DNA of 64,000 bases from Deinococcus metalli (GTDB taxonomy: Bacteria > Deinococcota > Deinococci > Deinococcales > Deinococcaceae), in contig NZ_JACHFK010000006.1 of NCBI RefSeq assembly GCF_014201805.1, positions 1-64,000 on the forward strand, in the 5' to 3' direction. Positions 34,658 through 48,161 of the stretch are shown here, in pieces. The notes below the pieces were generated by a model. The model was not told the origin of the DNA. It was given only the letters and a program-made list of their open reading frames with translations, and did not search any database. The translations under genes were made by a program, and so were the position numbers. The stretch's first letter is position 1. Each line of letters starts with the position of its first letter.

Positions 34658-35809
34658 ATGACGGCCGTTCCCTCCCCGGCCCCACCGGCCACGCTGCCCG
34701 CCGCGCCGGTCGCTGGCGCCCCCGCGACCCGCGCGCCGCGCCTGCTGGCCCTGGACGCGTTCCGCGGCCTGACGGTGCTGCTGATGCTGCTGGTGAACAA
34801 CGTGTCGCTCGGCGGGCGTACGCCGGCGCAGCTCATGCACGCGCCGTTCGGCGGCCTGACCCTGACGGACCTGGTGTTTCCGTGGTTCCTGTACTGCGCC
34901 GGCGCGGCCCTGCCGTTCTCGCTCGCGGCCATGACGCGCGCGGGCGTGACCGGCGCGGCGCGGGTGCGCCGGCTGGTGGAACGCGCCGCCCTGCTGTACC
35001 TGCTCGGGGCCTTCGAGACCAGCGTGACCACCCACACCTTCACGCTGGGCCTGGGCGTGCTGCAGCTGATCGCGCTGGCGACCCTGGTGGGCGCGCTGCT
35101 GGGCGGCCTGCGGGTGCGCTGGCAGGTGCTGATCGCGGCCGCGCTGCTGACCGGCTACGCGGCGTTCCTCACGCTGGGCGTGCACCCGGCCGGCGTGGGC
35201 ATCGTGGACGAGACGCACAACCCCGTGCAGGCGCTGAACGACGTGCTGCTCAATCCCATCGGGCTGCGCGGGCTGGTGTCGGTGATTCCCACCACTGCGC
35301 TGGTGCTGCTCGGGGCCGCCGCCGCCACGCCGCTGCAACGCCGCGAGCCGCGCGCGTGGGCGAAGCTGCTGCTGCTGGGCCTGCTGCTGTCCGCGGTGGG
35401 CTTCGGCTGGGCCGCCAGCGGGCACCTGCCGCTGAGCAAGACGCTGTGGACGCCGCCGTACATCGTGTACTCGGCCGGGCTGGGCACCCTGGGCCTGCTG
35501 CTCGCGTGGCTCATTGGCGACGCCGGGCGGGTGCCGGGCGGCTCGGCGCTGCTCGCGCCCCTGACCATCCCCGGCCGCAACGCCCTGGCCGGCTACGTGC
35601 TGCCCATCGTGATCAAGGTGTGGATTCTGCAGGACTGGGTGGTCGGGTGGGCCGGCAAGGCCATGCCGATGGGCGCGGCCCTGCTCACCGTCGCCCGCGA
35701 CCATCTGGGCGCCCTGGCCGGCGGCTGGACCTACACCCTGGGCTACGTGCTGGCCGTGTGGCTGGGCCTGGCGTGGATGGCCCGGCGCGGCCTGATCCTG
35801 AAACTCTGA
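34658..35809 (+). CDS. Membrane acyltransferase-like protein (DUF5009/heparan N-acetyltransferase-like)
   Basis: Integral membrane protein of 383 residues with about ten hydrophobic helices. The opening '[21 protein letters not shown]' and '[22 protein letters not shown]' are the signature of the DUF5009/DUF1624 family related to heparan-alpha-glucosaminide N-acetyltransferase, which moves acetyl groups across a membrane to sugars. A '[10 protein letters not shown]' element lies near the C-terminus. The first 30 residues are Ala/Pro-rich and cytosolic. It is followed after 32 bases by a transglutaminase-like gene and then a polysaccharide deacetylase, suggesting envelope polysaccharide modification. 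No strong ribosome binding site fixes the ATG. Confidence 0.82.
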   Translation: MTAVPSPAPPATLPAAPVAGAPATRAPRLLALDAFRGLTVLLMLLVNNVSLGGRTPAQLMHAPFGGLTLTDLVFPWFLYCAGAALPFSLAAMTRAGVTGAARVRRLVERAALLYLLGAFETSVTTHTFTLGLGVLQLIALATLVGALLGGLRVRWQVLIAAALLTGYAAFLTLGVHPAGVGIVDETHNPVQALNDVLLNPIGLRGLVSVIPTTALVLLGAAAATPLQRREPRAWAKLLLLGLLLSAVGFGWAASGHLPLSKTLWTPPYIVYSAGLGTLGLLLAWLIGDAGRVPGGSALLAPLTIPGRNALAGYVLPIVIKVWILQDWVVGWAGKAMPMGAALLTVARDHLGALAGGWTYTLGYVLAVWLGLAWMARRGLILKL

Positions 35810-35841
35810 CGTTCCCCTTCTACCCTGACCCCGAGGTCGAT

Positions 35842-36906
35842 ATGCGAACCCTGACCCTGCTCCTGACCCTCACCCTGGCGCCCGGCACCCTGGCCGCCGC
35901 GGCGCCCGCTCCGGCCGACGTGCACCTGGGCGGCCCGGCCTTCTCGGCGCTCGCGGCCGATTCGTACCGCCGCGCGACCCTGGACGGCACCTTCAGCGCG
36001 TGGCTCAGCGCCGCGTACACCCGCACCGGCAAGCCCCTGGCCGGTGGCCAGACCCTCAGTGCCGCGCTGGACGCCCGGCGCGCCCAGGTGCAGGCTGCCA
36101 GCGGCGCCGAACGCGACAAGCTGGCGCTGGACACCGCCGCGTGGGCGCACGCCTTCGTGAAGGCGGCCGTGCCCCGCTTCAGCCTGGAACGCGGCTACGA
36201 GTTCGCCAGCATTCCCAAGTACGGCGAGCGCCAGTGCCTGCTGCAGAGCACCATCATCGCGGCGCTGCTCCAGCGCGCCGGGCTGAACGCGGGTCTGGTC
36301 ATGGTGTGGAAGAGCCTCAGCGGCCAGGAGAGCAATCTGGGCCACGTCACCAGCGTGGTGCGCCTCAGCACCGGGGACGTGCAGGTGGACGCCAGCGAAC
36401 CCACCCCGACCGCCAAGCACCAGGGCCTGCTCGCGTGGGTGGACGGCGGATGGCGCTTCGTGACGCCCACCTTCGACGGGGACGTCATGACCACGTATGT
36501 CCGCACCGACGGCAGGGGCAGCGTGCCCGCCGCGAAGCTCGGCTTCCTGAGCCTCGCCTACATCAGGAGCCAGTACGACTACTACCGCGCCGAGCGCACG
36601 GTGGGCGGCGTGCTCGGCACCGGCAGCGGCCGCTCCACCCCGGACGGCCTGAAGACCAGCGAGGCCCTGCTGCGCCAGTCGCTCCAGGAAGAGCCCGGCA
36701 ATCCGCTCGCCGCGAGCGTCCTGGGCACCGTGCTGCGCAAACAGGGGCGAGACGACGACGCCCGCGCCCAGTACCGCAAAGCGGCGGCCCTCTACACTGC
36801 CGCTGGGCACATGCCCGCCGGCATGACCGCCAATCTGGCCTGGGCAAACGGCACCGGCCACCTGCACCTGCCCTCCGTCCTGGCGACCCTGTTCGCCCGC
36901 CGATGA
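35842..36906 (+). CDS. Secreted transglutaminase-like protein with TPR-type C-terminus
   Basis: Secreted protein of 354 residues. The signal peptide ends near '[14 protein letters not shown]'. A cysteine-protease-like core is suggested by Cys132 in '[22 protein letters not shown]', His168 in '[11 protein letters not shown]' and Asp183 in 'VQVDASEP', the order and spacing of a transglutaminase-like triad. The last 90 residues contain a TPR-like pair: '[45 protein letters not shown]'. GAGGT lies 4 bases before the ATG. The stop overlaps an in-frame ATG of the deacetylase frame. It could trim or cross-link envelope peptides; that role is inference from fold and neighbours. Confidence 0.72.
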   Translation: MRTLTLLLTLTLAPGTLAAAAPAPADVHLGGPAFSALAADSYRRATLDGTFSAWLSAAYTRTGKPLAGGQTLSAALDARRAQVQAASGAERDKLALDTAAWAHAFVKAAVPRFSLERGYEFASIPKYGERQCLLQSTIIAALLQRAGLNAGLVMVWKSLSGQESNLGHVTSVVRLSTGDVQVDASEPTPTAKHQGLLAWVDGGWRFVTPTFDGDVMTTYVRTDGRGSVPAAKLGFLSLAYIRSQYDYYRAERTVGGVLGTGSGRSTPDGLKTSEALLRQSLQEEPGNPLAASVLGTVLRKQGRDDDARAQYRKAAALYTAAGHMPAGMTANLAWANGTGHLHLPSVLATLFARR

Positions 36907-36935
36907 CCCCACCCCCCAATCCGGAGACTGTCCCT

Positions 36936-38150
<1,215 letters not shown>

Positions 38151-38154
38151 GACC

Positions 38155-38172
38155 GCACCGAACGTTCGGTGC
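38155..38172. promoter_or_regulatory. 18-base perfect palindrome between convergent genes
   Basis: GCACCGAACGTTCGGTGC, perfectly self-complementary. It is followed by a second small hairpin CCCTGG-ACTT-CCAGGG (38177-38192). The site resembles TetR-type operators in form but lies at the 3' ends of two genes. Confidence 0.5.
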
Positions 38173-38176
38173 TGTG

Positions 38177-38192
38177 CCCTGGACTTCCAGGG
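38177..38192. terminator. Small hairpin between deacetylase and livF
   Basis: 6-bp stem with an ACTT loop between convergent genes. Weak alone; it may act with the adjacent palindrome. Confidence 0.4.
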
Positions 38193-38199
38193 CCGGCCC

Positions 38200-38943
<744 letters not shown>

Positions 38944-39085
38944 CGGATCGGCCCTCCGTTCCGGACCGGCCGGGAAAGCGCCGTCCGCCGCTCCACTGTG
39001 GGCCGACCCTGTCGGTCCCCACTCGCTCTGCTTCGCAGCTTTGCAAGTCCGCTCGGGAACAGCGCCGTCCGCCCCTGGTCCGGGG
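38944..39085. other. Non-coding spacer inside the liv operon
   Basis: The 142-base gap between livG and livF holds a hairpin (38998-39022) and a short segment ACTCGC..TGC that resembles one at 60748. A GCGCCGTCCGCC block occurs twice (around 38979 and 39062). No gene is supported. Confidence 0.5.
38998..39044. repeat. Possible short interspersed hairpin element, copy B
   Basis: A GTGGG-CCGAC / GTCGG-CCCCAC hairpin runs into ACTCGCTCTGCTTCGCAG. Copy A at 60726-60770 has the same order: hairpin, then ACTCGC and TGC blocks. The similarity outside these blocks is weak. Confidence 0.25.
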
Positions 39086-39828
39086 TCATGCGTGCAACTC
39101 CGCTTCCGTGCCCAGGTACGCGCTGACCACCTGTGGGTCTGCCGTGACCTCGCGGTACGTGCCCTGCGCGATCACGCGGCCCTGGTCCATCACGACCACG
39201 CGGTCGGCCAGGTCGCGCACCACCGGCATGATGTGCTCGATGAACAGCACGCTCACGCCGCTGTCCCGGACGCTGCGGATCAGCCCCACGGCCTCCTGCG
39301 ACTCGGCGGGCCGCAGCCCGGCCATCACCTCGTCGAGCAGCAGCACCTGCGGGCGTGTGGCCAGGGCGCGGGCGACCTCCAGCCGCTTGTCCTGGAGCAG
39401 CGTGAGGTCGTGCGCGGCCTTCTCGGCGTGCGGAGCGAGTCCCGTGAGTTCCAGCAGCGCCCACGCCTGCTCGCGCGCCTCACGCAGCCGCGTGCCGGGC
39501 GTGCCGAACAGCGCGCCCACCGTGACGTTCTCGTGCACGGTCATGTCCGGGAAGGGCCGCACGATCTGGAAGGCCCGTCCCAGGCCCAGGTGGCAGCGGT
39601 GCTCGATGGGCGAGTCCGTCACGTCCTGCTCCAGCAGGTGCAGGCGGCCGGCGCTGGGGCGGTACACGCCGGACAGCAGGTTCAGCAGCGTGGTCTTGCC
39701 CGCTCCATTCGGCCCGATGATGGCGAGCACCTCGCCGCGGCGCTGCGTGAACGACACGTCCTGCACCGCCTGGAGACCGCCGAAGCGCTTGCCCAGGCCC
39801 TCGGCGCGCAGCACGTCCTGCCCGGCAC

Positions 39829-39832
<4 letters not shown>
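39086..39832 (-). CDS. livG: Branched-chain amino acid type ABC transporter ATPase LivG
   Basis: Second ATPase subunit, 248 residues. Walker A 'GPNGAGKTTLLNLLSG', the LivG-specific 'GLGRAFQIVRPFPDMTVHENV', signature region 'LTLLQDKRLEVARALAT', Walker B 'VLLLDEVMAGLRP' and the H-loop His in 'VLFIEHIMPVV' are present. The canonical LSGGQ is replaced by LTLLQDK, a common variation in LivG proteins, where L-x-x-G is often relaxed. It starts with GTG overlapping the livM stop as GTGA. Confidence 0.94.
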
Positions 39833-40806
<974 letters not shown>

Positions 40807-40828
40807 ACGACCCCCGCCTGAACACGGG

Positions 40829-40853
40829 CCGAATCGGTGCCCTCCCGATTCGG
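40829..40853 (-). terminator. Intercistronic hairpin between livH and livM
   Basis: 9-bp stem CCGAATCGG/CCGATTCGG (40829-40837 with 40845-40853), loop of 7 bases. It could attenuate transcription or protect the upstream mRNA; it has no T-run. Confidence 0.4.
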
Positions 40854-40876
40854 TGACGCAGTGGACGGCAAGCGTC

Positions 40877-41737
40877 TCACCTTGCCCCCCGGTACGAGCG
40901 GAGCACCAGCGTGCCGAAGATCATCAGGAAGAACACCGCGTCGCTCCAGCCGCCGCCGCCCGGCACGTAGGTCTGCACCAGCGCCTCGGACACGCCCAGG
41001 ATCACCGAGGCCCACAGCACCCCGGTCAGGTTGCCCAGGCCAGCCATCACGATGATCGCGAAGGCCTTGAGCGCGAACACCAGCCCCACGGTGGGCGAGG
41101 CGAACAGCAGCACGCTGACCAGCACGCCCGCGATGGCCGCCAGCCCGCACGACGCCGCGAAGGCGATGAGGTACACCCGGTCGACGTCGATCCCGATCAG
41201 CTGCGCGCCGCGGCGGTTCTGCGCCACCGCCCGCATCTGCCGGCCCAGCGTGGTGCGGTACAGCACGGCGTACAGCGCGCCCAGCAGGGCGGCGGCCAGC
41301 CCGAACGCGATGGCCTTGGGCCCGCCGATGCTCAGCTGCCCCAGCGTGACGCTGCTCGCCTGGTACGGCGTGCTGACGGTGCGGGTGTTGCCGCCCATCA
41401 CCATCAGCGCGAGGTTCTGCAGCAGGATGCCCAGGCCGAAGGTGAGCAGCATCTGGTTGAGTTCTGGCGCGAGCAGTACGTGCCGGATGCTCACGCGGTA
41501 GGTCAGGGCGCCCACGCCGAACACCGCGACCGCCACGACCGGCAGGCTCAGCAGGGGGTCGAGGCCCAGCCACGCGCTGCCGGCCCACGCGAGAAACGCG
41601 CCGATCATCAGGTATTCGCCGTGCGCGAAGTTCACGATGCCGACCACGCCCACCGCCAGCGCGAGCCCTGACGCGACCAGCGCGTAGATGCCGCTCTGGA
41701 GCAGGCCGTTGATGAGGGTCTGGAAAAAGAGGTCCAT
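40877..41737 (-). CDS. livH: Branched-chain amino acid type ABC transporter permease LivH
   Basis: Inner membrane permease of 286 residues with about eight helices. It begins 'MDLFFQTLINGLLQSGIYALVASGLALAVGVVGIVNFAHGEYLMIGAF', the LivH signature, and includes 'RQMRAVAQNRRGAQLIGIDVDRVYLIAFA', the cytosolic coupling loop. The ATG follows the stop of the alpha/beta hydrolase gene with no space (TGA-ATG), so translation is coupled. Permease identity is sure; the substrate is not. Confidence 0.95.
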   Translation of the reverse strand: MDLFFQTLINGLLQSGIYALVASGLALAVGVVGIVNFAHGEYLMIGAFLAWAGSAWLGLDPLLSLPVVAVAVFGVGALTYRVSIRHVLLAPELNQMLLTFGLGILLQNLALMVMGGNTRTVSTPYQASSVTLGQLSIGGPKAIAFGLAAALLGALYAVLYRTTLGRQMRAVAQNRRGAQLIGIDVDRVYLIAFAASCGLAAIAGVLVSVLLFASPTVGLVFALKAFAIIVMAGLGNLTGVLWASVILGVSEALVQTYVPGGGGWSDAVFFLMIFGTLVLRSYRGAR

Positions 41738-42835
<1,098 letters not shown>

Positions 42836-42867
42836 GGTTGTCCTCCCCGTTCCGTGTTCTGCGGGCA

Positions 42868-42899
42868 CGGGGGCCGCGCGTGCTGCTGCGCGGCCCCCG
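42868..42899 (-). terminator. Hairpin between the binding protein gene and the hydrolase-liv genes
   Basis: Perfect 12-bp stem CGGGGGCCGCGC (42868-42879 with 42888-42899), 8-base loop, 16 bases after the binding protein stop. It may cause partial termination so that the binding protein is made in excess. Confidence 0.6.
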
Positions 42900-42915
42900 C
42901 GTCCCCGGCGCCGCG

Positions 42916-44076
42916 TTACTTGCCGTACACCATGGGTTTCTGCGCGAACTTGATCGGGAAGACCGGCACGCGCGCGCCGCTCTGGAACTGGAAGTGCAGC
43001 CAGTTGCCGGCCTTGAAGCCCTGGTACTTGGTCTTCAGGCTGGGCGTGAAGGTCAGGGGCCCGAAGGGCGTGGGCATGTTCGTCTTGGCGAGTTCCGCCG
43101 CGACCTTGTCCTTGTCAGTGCTGCCCGCGGCGTTGATGGCGGCGGCCAGCGACTTCAGGTTCACGTACGCCAGCGGCGCGAAGTACTCCTCGGTGACGGT
43201 GCCGTACTTCTTCTTGTACGCGGCCACGAACGTGCGGCTCTCCTTGGTGGGGCTGGTCGGCAGCCACAGGCTCAGGCCCGCCACGTTGTCCGACAGGGCA
43301 TTTTTCTCGAAGCCCACCGGCCACGAGGGCGGCGTGCCGTACATCAGGCCCAGTTTCAGGTTCTGCTGCCTGACTTCCGTCGCCAGCGGCAGGGCGTCGG
43401 TGTCGTAGCCGACCCAGTACAGGATGTCGGGGTTGGCGGCCTTGGCCTTGCTGACCAGCGGCCCGAAGTTGCCGCTGCCGGTCTTGAACTTCTCGGTCAT
43501 GACCACGGTGAAGCCCGCTTTCTTGAAGGCGTCCACGGTCGCGTCGATCCCGGCGCTGCCGAAGGGGCCGTCCTCGTAGGCGATGGCGATGTTCTTCGCC
43601 TTCTTGTAGGTCTTGAGGTACTTGAAGTACCCCAGGATCGCCTCGAAGTTGTAGTACGACCACGGGTGGTAGTGGAAGAAGTACGGGTAGCCCGCGAAGG
43701 CGTCCTCGACGGGCGTGGCGGCCGCGCCGATCCACGCCATGAAGGTGTTGTACTGCTTGGCCGGGCCGGACAGCGCCACGGTCACGCCGCTGCTCACCCC
43801 GCCGGCCATGAAGTCCACCTTGTCCACGGTGACCAGCTTCACGAACTCCGGCACGGCCTTGGCCGGCGCGCTGCCGTCGTCCGAGATGGCCAGTTCCAGG
43901 GGCTTGCCCAGCACGCCGCCGGCCCTGTTGATCTCGTCCAGGGCCAGGTTGTAGCCGTTCTGGGCGGCCTGGCCGGACACCGAACTCGGGCCGCTCAGGG
44001 GAAGGAGAATACCGACTTTCACTGCGGCCGCGCTGGACACGGCGAGCAGGACGCCCGTCAGGAGGATTCTGTTCAT
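42916..44076 (-). CDS. Branched-chain amino acid type ABC transporter substrate-binding protein
   Basis: Secreted binding protein of 386 residues in the LivJ/periplasmic-binding fold (family 4, ANF-like). The signal peptide ends 'VLLAVSSAAAVKVGIL', and the mature start 'VKVGILLPLSGPSSVSGQAAQNGYNLALDEINRAGGVLGKPLELAISDD' is typical. The region 'VEDAFAGYPYFFHYHPWSYYNFEAILGYFKYL' resembles members that bind compounds other than leucine. It is the first gene of the operon with the alpha/beta hydrolase and livHMGF. TACACT lies 11 bases before the ATG, so the leader is very short. Ligand unknown. Confidence 0.92.
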   Translation of the reverse strand: MNRILLTGVLLAVSSAAAVKVGILLPLSGPSSVSGQAAQNGYNLALDEINRAGGVLGKPLELAISDDGSAPAKAVPEFVKLVTVDKVDFMAGGVSSGVTVALSGPAKQYNTFMAWIGAAATPVEDAFAGYPYFFHYHPWSYYNFEAILGYFKYLKTYKKAKNIAIAYEDGPFGSAGIDATVDAFKKAGFTVVMTEKFKTGSGNFGPLVSKAKAANPDILYWVGYDTDALPLATEVRQQNLKLGLMYGTPPSWPVGFEKNALSDNVAGLSLWLPTSPTKESRTFVAAYKKKYGTVTEEYFAPLAYVNLKSLAAAINAAGSTDKDKVAAELAKTNMPTPFGPLTFTPSLKTKYQGFKAGNWLHFQFQSGARVPVFPIKFAQKPMVYGK

Positions 44077-44087
44077 GTTCGCCCCGG

Positions 44088-44093
44088 AGTGTA
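44088..44093 (-). promoter_or_regulatory. -10 element of the binding protein-hydrolase-liv operon
   Basis: TACACT on the minus strand, 11 bases before the ATG at 44076, giving a leader of only a few bases. Confidence 0.5.
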
Positions 44094-44156
44094 GGGCGCG
44101 GCCGTCACGGTCACGTTACACCCCTGCCGTGTGACCGGCCCGTAACGCGGCGCGCC

Positions 44157-44162
44157 TACGCT
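44157..44162 (+). promoter_or_regulatory. -10 element of the MetX-like gene, leaderless type
   Basis: TACGCT, 8 bases before the ATG at 44171. It lies in the same 94-base divergent gap as the promoter of the binding protein gene. Confidence 0.55.
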
Positions 44163-44170
44163 GGGCCCCG

Positions 44171-45259
44171 ATGCAACACAACGCGCAGGAGGGCAGAGCG
44201 GTGGGAAGCGCCGGGCCGCCGGGCACGCTGGTACTGGACGTGACCGCGACGCTGGCGGGTCAGGCCGTGCCGGTGCGGCTGGGAGCGCAGACCTGGGGAA
44301 CCCTCAATTCCGCGCGGGACAACGCCGTGCTGGTGTGCCACCACTACACCGGCACCATGCGCGCCGCCGGCCTGAATCCGGACGGCACGCCCGGGTGGTG
44401 GGACGACGTGATCGGCCCCGGCAAGGCGGTGGACACCGGGCGCTACCTCGTGGTGTGCGCCAACACGCTCTCGAACGTGCAGGCGCTCGACCCGGCCGTG
44501 GTCACCACCGGCCCCGCCACGCCGCACCCCGACGGGCAGCCGTGGGGCGGGCGCTTTCCCGCGTGGACGCTGGGCGATCTGCACGCCCTGCAACTTGACG
44601 TGATGCGCGCGCTGGACGTGACCCGCTGGCACGCGGTGATCGGCCCCAGCTTCGGCGGCATGCAGGCGCTCCAGTGGGCGGCCCGCACGCCGGAGCTCGC
44701 GCCGCGCGTGGCGGCCATCGCGGCGTCCCCGGCGGCCGGGCCGGCGCTGCAAGGCGCCTTCGCGCCGCTGCTGCGCGACGTGGCCGCGAGCGGTGGCCTG
44801 GAGGGAGCGCTGCGGCTGATCTCGCTGTTCGGCTTCGGCGCGGACGGCCTGGCGCGCAATTTCACGGCCACGGACTTCGGCGCGTACCTGCGCTCACGCA
44901 TGGGCGTGGCCAGCCTGCCGCACGTCCTGGACATCGGCCGCGCGGTGCTCACGCACGACCTCGCGCAGGTCGGCGCGGCGGACGAACTGTATCGCCGCTG
45001 GCGCGCGGGCGGGCTGCACCTGCTCACCGCGAACGTCACCGTGGATCAGTTCTTTCCGGCGGCCGAGATGCGCGCCTTCGCCGAGGCCAGCCGCGCGGCG
45101 GGGGTGGCCCACACGCACGTGGAATTCCCCTCTCCGAACGGCCACCTGGGGTGCATCATGGACACCCACGCCTTCGCCGCCCCGCTGCGCGCCCTGCTGG
45201 CCACGCCGCAGCCGCGCGCCGCGCCGGCGGGCGTGGGAAGCGGGGAGGCGCATGACTGA
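44171..45259 (+). CDS. MetX-like alpha/beta hydrolase fold acyltransferase
   Basis: Protein of 362 residues from the homoserine O-acetyltransferase superfamily. The nucleophile is Ser in 'VIGPSFGGMQALQWAARTPEL', the usual MetX elbow. The acid Asp is in 'TVDQFFPAAEM' and the base His in 'SPNGHLGCIMD'. MetX normally has 'GHDAFL' at the last position, so this variant may use another acyl acceptor. The first 20 residues are disordered. The ATG follows a leaderless-type promoter. It overlaps a second alpha/beta hydrolase by 8 bases and is divergent from the hydrolase-liv operon. No methionine biosynthesis genes are near, which argues against a simple MetX role. Confidence 0.8.
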   Translation: MQHNAQEGRAVGSAGPPGTLVLDVTATLAGQAVPVRLGAQTWGTLNSARDNAVLVCHHYTGTMRAAGLNPDGTPGWWDDVIGPGKAVDTGRYLVVCANTLSNVQALDPAVVTTGPATPHPDGQPWGGRFPAWTLGDLHALQLDVMRALDVTRWHAVIGPSFGGMQALQWAARTPELAPRVAAIAASPAAGPALQGAFAPLLRDVAASGGLEGALRLISLFGFGADGLARNFTATDFGAYLRSRMGVASLPHVLDIGRAVLTHDLAQVGAADELYRRWRAGGLHLLTANVTVDQFFPAAEMRAFAEASRAAGVAHTHVEFPSPNGHLGCIMDTHAFAAPLRALLATPQPRAAPAGVGSGEAHD

Positions 45260-45995
45260 ACGGGTGCTGGTGGCGGTGCACGGCAACTTCGCGTCGGCGG
45301 TGTGGTGGTTCGACCTGCTGGCCGATCCACCGCGCGGCTGGCGGGTGCTCGCGCCCACCCTGCCGGGCTTCGGCGGCACGTACCACCCCCCGGAAGCGGC
45401 GTCCATTCCCACGTACGCCGAGTGGCTGGCCGGCTGGCTGAACGAGCGCGGCGTGACCCGCCCGGTGTTGCTGGGGCACTCGCTGGGTGGCGCGGTCGTA
45501 CTGGAACTTGCCGCGCAGGCTCCGGAACACGTCGCGGGGGTGATCCTCGCGGCGAGCGCGCCGCCGTCCGGGCTGGCCACGCCCGAGGAGAACTACCCGG
45601 TGCTCGAACTCCTGCGCACCGTGCGCACGGTGCGCGAGGCCAGCCTGAGCGCCCTGTTCCCGTCGGGTCGCCCCGGCAACTTCGCGCAGTACGTCGAGGA
45701 CGCCGGGCGCATGCACGACGGTCACTACTCGGGCAATGCCCGCGCGCTGGCCGCGTGGCACGTCGACCCGGCCGCGCTGCGCGGCGTGCCCACGCTGGTG
45801 CTGGGCGGCGCCCTCGACACGCTCGTCACGCCGGACATGGTGCGCGCCACCGCCGAGGCCCTGACCACCCGCGCGGTGACCCTGGACGGCGTGGGGCACG
45901 GCTTCCCGCAGGAGAACCCGGCCGCGTTCCGCGAGCACGTCACCGCGTTTCTGAACGCGCGGCCCGTGCAGGAGCGGCTGGCCGCCGGGGCATGA
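45252..45995 (+). CDS. Alpha/beta hydrolase
   Basis: Cytosolic alpha/beta hydrolase of 247 residues. It starts '[40 protein letters not shown]', the nucleophile Ser is in '[15 protein letters not shown]', the acid Asp in '[13 protein letters not shown]', and the base His in '[12 protein letters not shown]'. It starts inside the MetX-like gene, so the two are co-translated, and the CoA-transferase subunit A follows after 22 bases. Its N-terminus resembles that of the hydrolase in the divergent liv operon ('[15 protein letters not shown]' versus 'VHGNVSSSAFFHDLL'). Together they look like a small acyl or ester catabolic unit; the substrate is unknown. Confidence 0.85.
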   Translation: MTERVLVAVHGNFASAVWWFDLLADPPRGWRVLAPTLPGFGGTYHPPEAASIPTYAEWLAGWLNERGVTRPVLLGHSLGGAVVLELAAQAPEHVAGVILAASAPPSGLATPEENYPVLELLRTVRTVREASLSALFPSGRPGNFAQYVEDAGRMHDGHYSGNARALAAWHVDPAALRGVPTLVLGGALDTLVTPDMVRATAEALTTRAVTLDGVGHGFPQENPAAFREHVTAFLNARPVQERLAAGA

Positions 45996-46017
45996 TGAAG
46001 GCGCGACTGGAGGACGA

Positions 46018-46713
46018 ATGAACAAGGTATACCCGAGCGCCGAGGACGCGCTCCGCGACATCGTGCAGGACGGCCAGACCATCGCGGTCGGGGGCTTCGG
46101 CCTGTGCGGCATTCCCGAGGCCCTGATCGGCGCGCTGCGGGGCAGCGGCGTCACGGGCCTGACCGCCGTGAGCAACAACGCCGGCGTGGACGGGTTCGGC
46201 CTGGGCCTGCTGCTGGAAACGCGGCAGATCCGCAAGATGATCAGCAGCTACGTCGGCGAGAACAAGGAGTTCGAGCGGCAGTACCTCGCCGGCGAACTCG
46301 AGCTGGAGTTCACGCCGCAGGGCACCCTGGCAGAGCGCCTGCGCGCCGGCGGGGCGGGCATTCCCGGCTTCTACACCAAGACGGGCGTGGGCACCCTGGT
46401 CGCCGAGGGCAAGGAACACAAGGACTTCGGCGGGCAGACCTACATCCTCGAGCACGGCATCGTGGCCGACCTCGCGCTGGTCAAGGCGTGGAAGGCCGAC
46501 CGCGCGGGCAACCTGATCTACCGCCGCACCGCGCGCAACTTCAACCCGCTGGTCGCCACCAGCGGCAGGGTCACCGTCGCGGAGGTCGAGGAGATCGTCG
46601 AGACCGGCACCTTCGACCCGGACGACGTGGTCACGCCCGGCATCTTCGTGCAGCGCGTGGTGCTCAACGCCCACCCGGAAAAACGCATCGAGCAGAGGAC
46701 GGTGAGGCCCTGA
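46018..46713 (+). CDS. scoA: 3-oxoacid CoA-transferase subunit A
   Basis: Alpha subunit (231 residues) of the enzyme that moves CoA from succinyl-CoA to acetoacetate, allowing ketone body use. The family opening '[68 protein letters not shown]' and '[33 protein letters not shown]' are characteristic. GGAGG lies before the ATG. Subunit B starts at the TGATG overlap, so the two chains are produced together. It follows two alpha/beta-fold genes, and the product could feed acetoacetyl-CoA to central metabolism. Confidence 0.95.
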   Translation: MNKVYPSAEDALRDIVQDGQTIAVGGFGLCGIPEALIGALRGSGVTGLTAVSNNAGVDGFGLGLLLETRQIRKMISSYVGENKEFERQYLAGELELEFTPQGTLAERLRAGGAGIPGFYTKTGVGTLVAEGKEHKDFGGQTYILEHGIVADLALVKAWKADRAGNLIYRRTARNFNPLVATSGRVTVAEVEEIVETGTFDPDDVVTPGIFVQRVVLNAHPEKRIEQRTVRP

Positions 46714-47342
46714 TGCCCTGGACACGAGACGAGATGGCCGCCCGCGCCGCGCGCGAACTCCGCGACGGGTACTACGTGAACCTCGGCATCGGGCTGCCCA
46801 CCATGGTCGCCAACCACATCCCGCCCGGCATGGAGGTGTGGCTGCAGTCCGAAAACGGGCTGCTGGGCATCGGCCCCTTCCCCACCGAGGACGAGGTGGA
46901 CCCGGACCTGATCAACGCCGGCAAGCAGACGGTCACGGCGCTGCCCGGCGCGAGCATCTTCTCCAGCGCGGACTCCTTCGGCATGATCCGCGGCGGGCAC
47001 GTGAACCTCGCCATCCTGGGGGCCATGCAGGTCAGCGAGCGCGGCGACCTGGCGAACTGGATGATCCCCGGCAAGATGGTCAAGGGGATGGGCGGCGCGA
47101 TGGACCTCGTGGCGGGCGTGCAACGTGTGGTGGTGCTGATGGAACACGTGGCGAAGGGGGACGCGCACAAGATCCTGCGCGAGTGCACCCTGCCGCTCAC
47201 CGGTCAGGCCGTCGTGGACCGCATCATCACCGACCTGGGCGTGCTGGACGTGACGGAGGGGGGCCTGAAGCTCGTAGAACTCGCGCCCGGCGTCACGCTG
47301 GACGAATTGCGTGCCAGGACCGGCGCGGAGATCCAGGGCTGA
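46713..47342 (+). CDS. scoB: 3-oxoacid CoA-transferase subunit B
   Basis: Beta subunit of 209 residues carrying the catalytic glutamate, Glu47 in '[32 protein letters not shown]', which forms the covalent CoA thioester. '[44 protein letters not shown]' is the usual second block. The start overlaps the stop of subunit A by one base and a GGTGAGG ribosome binding site lies just inside subunit A. It is the last gene of a likely four-gene unit (MetX-like, hydrolase, A, B); a modest hairpin follows. Confidence 0.95.
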   Translation: MPWTRDEMAARAARELRDGYYVNLGIGLPTMVANHIPPGMEVWLQSENGLLGIGPFPTEDEVDPDLINAGKQTVTALPGASIFSSADSFGMIRGGHVNLAILGAMQVSERGDLANWMIPGKMVKGMGGAMDLVAGVQRVVVLMEHVAKGDAHKILRECTLPLTGQAVVDRIITDLGVLDVTEGGLKLVELAPGVTLDELRARTGAEIQG

Positions 47343-47357
47343 CACCGACGGCAATGG

Positions 47358-47379
47358 GCCGGAGCTTGAGCGCTCCGGC
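47358..47379 (+). terminator. Hairpin after scoB
   Basis: 8-bp stem GCCGGAGC/GCTCCGGC with a 6-base loop, 16 bases after the stop. No T-run. Confidence 0.45.
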
Positions 47380-47437
47380 TCCTGATCTGGGCTGGTCGCG
47401 GCTGGCCCCACCCGTGGAGGTCTGCAGCCGTTGACCC

Positions 47438-48061
<624 letters not shown>

Positions 48062-48067
48062 GCGCGC

Positions 48068-48073
48068 AGTCTA
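48068..48073 (-). promoter_or_regulatory. -10 element of the CBS-ACT gene, leaderless type
   Basis: TAGACT on the minus strand, 6 bases before the ATG at 48061. Confidence 0.6.
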
Positions 48074-48148
48074 GTCCACGGCCCGCCCGCGCACCCCGCC
48101 TGATCCGCAGGTGACGGCGCGCTTCATTCGGCTCAGAGAAGTGCATGC

Positions 48149-48154
48149 TAGCCT
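48149..48154 (+). promoter_or_regulatory. -10 element of the first OmpH gene, leaderless type
   Basis: TAGCCT, 7 bases before the ATG at 48162. Confidence 0.6.
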
Positions 48155-48161
48155 CCCTCTC

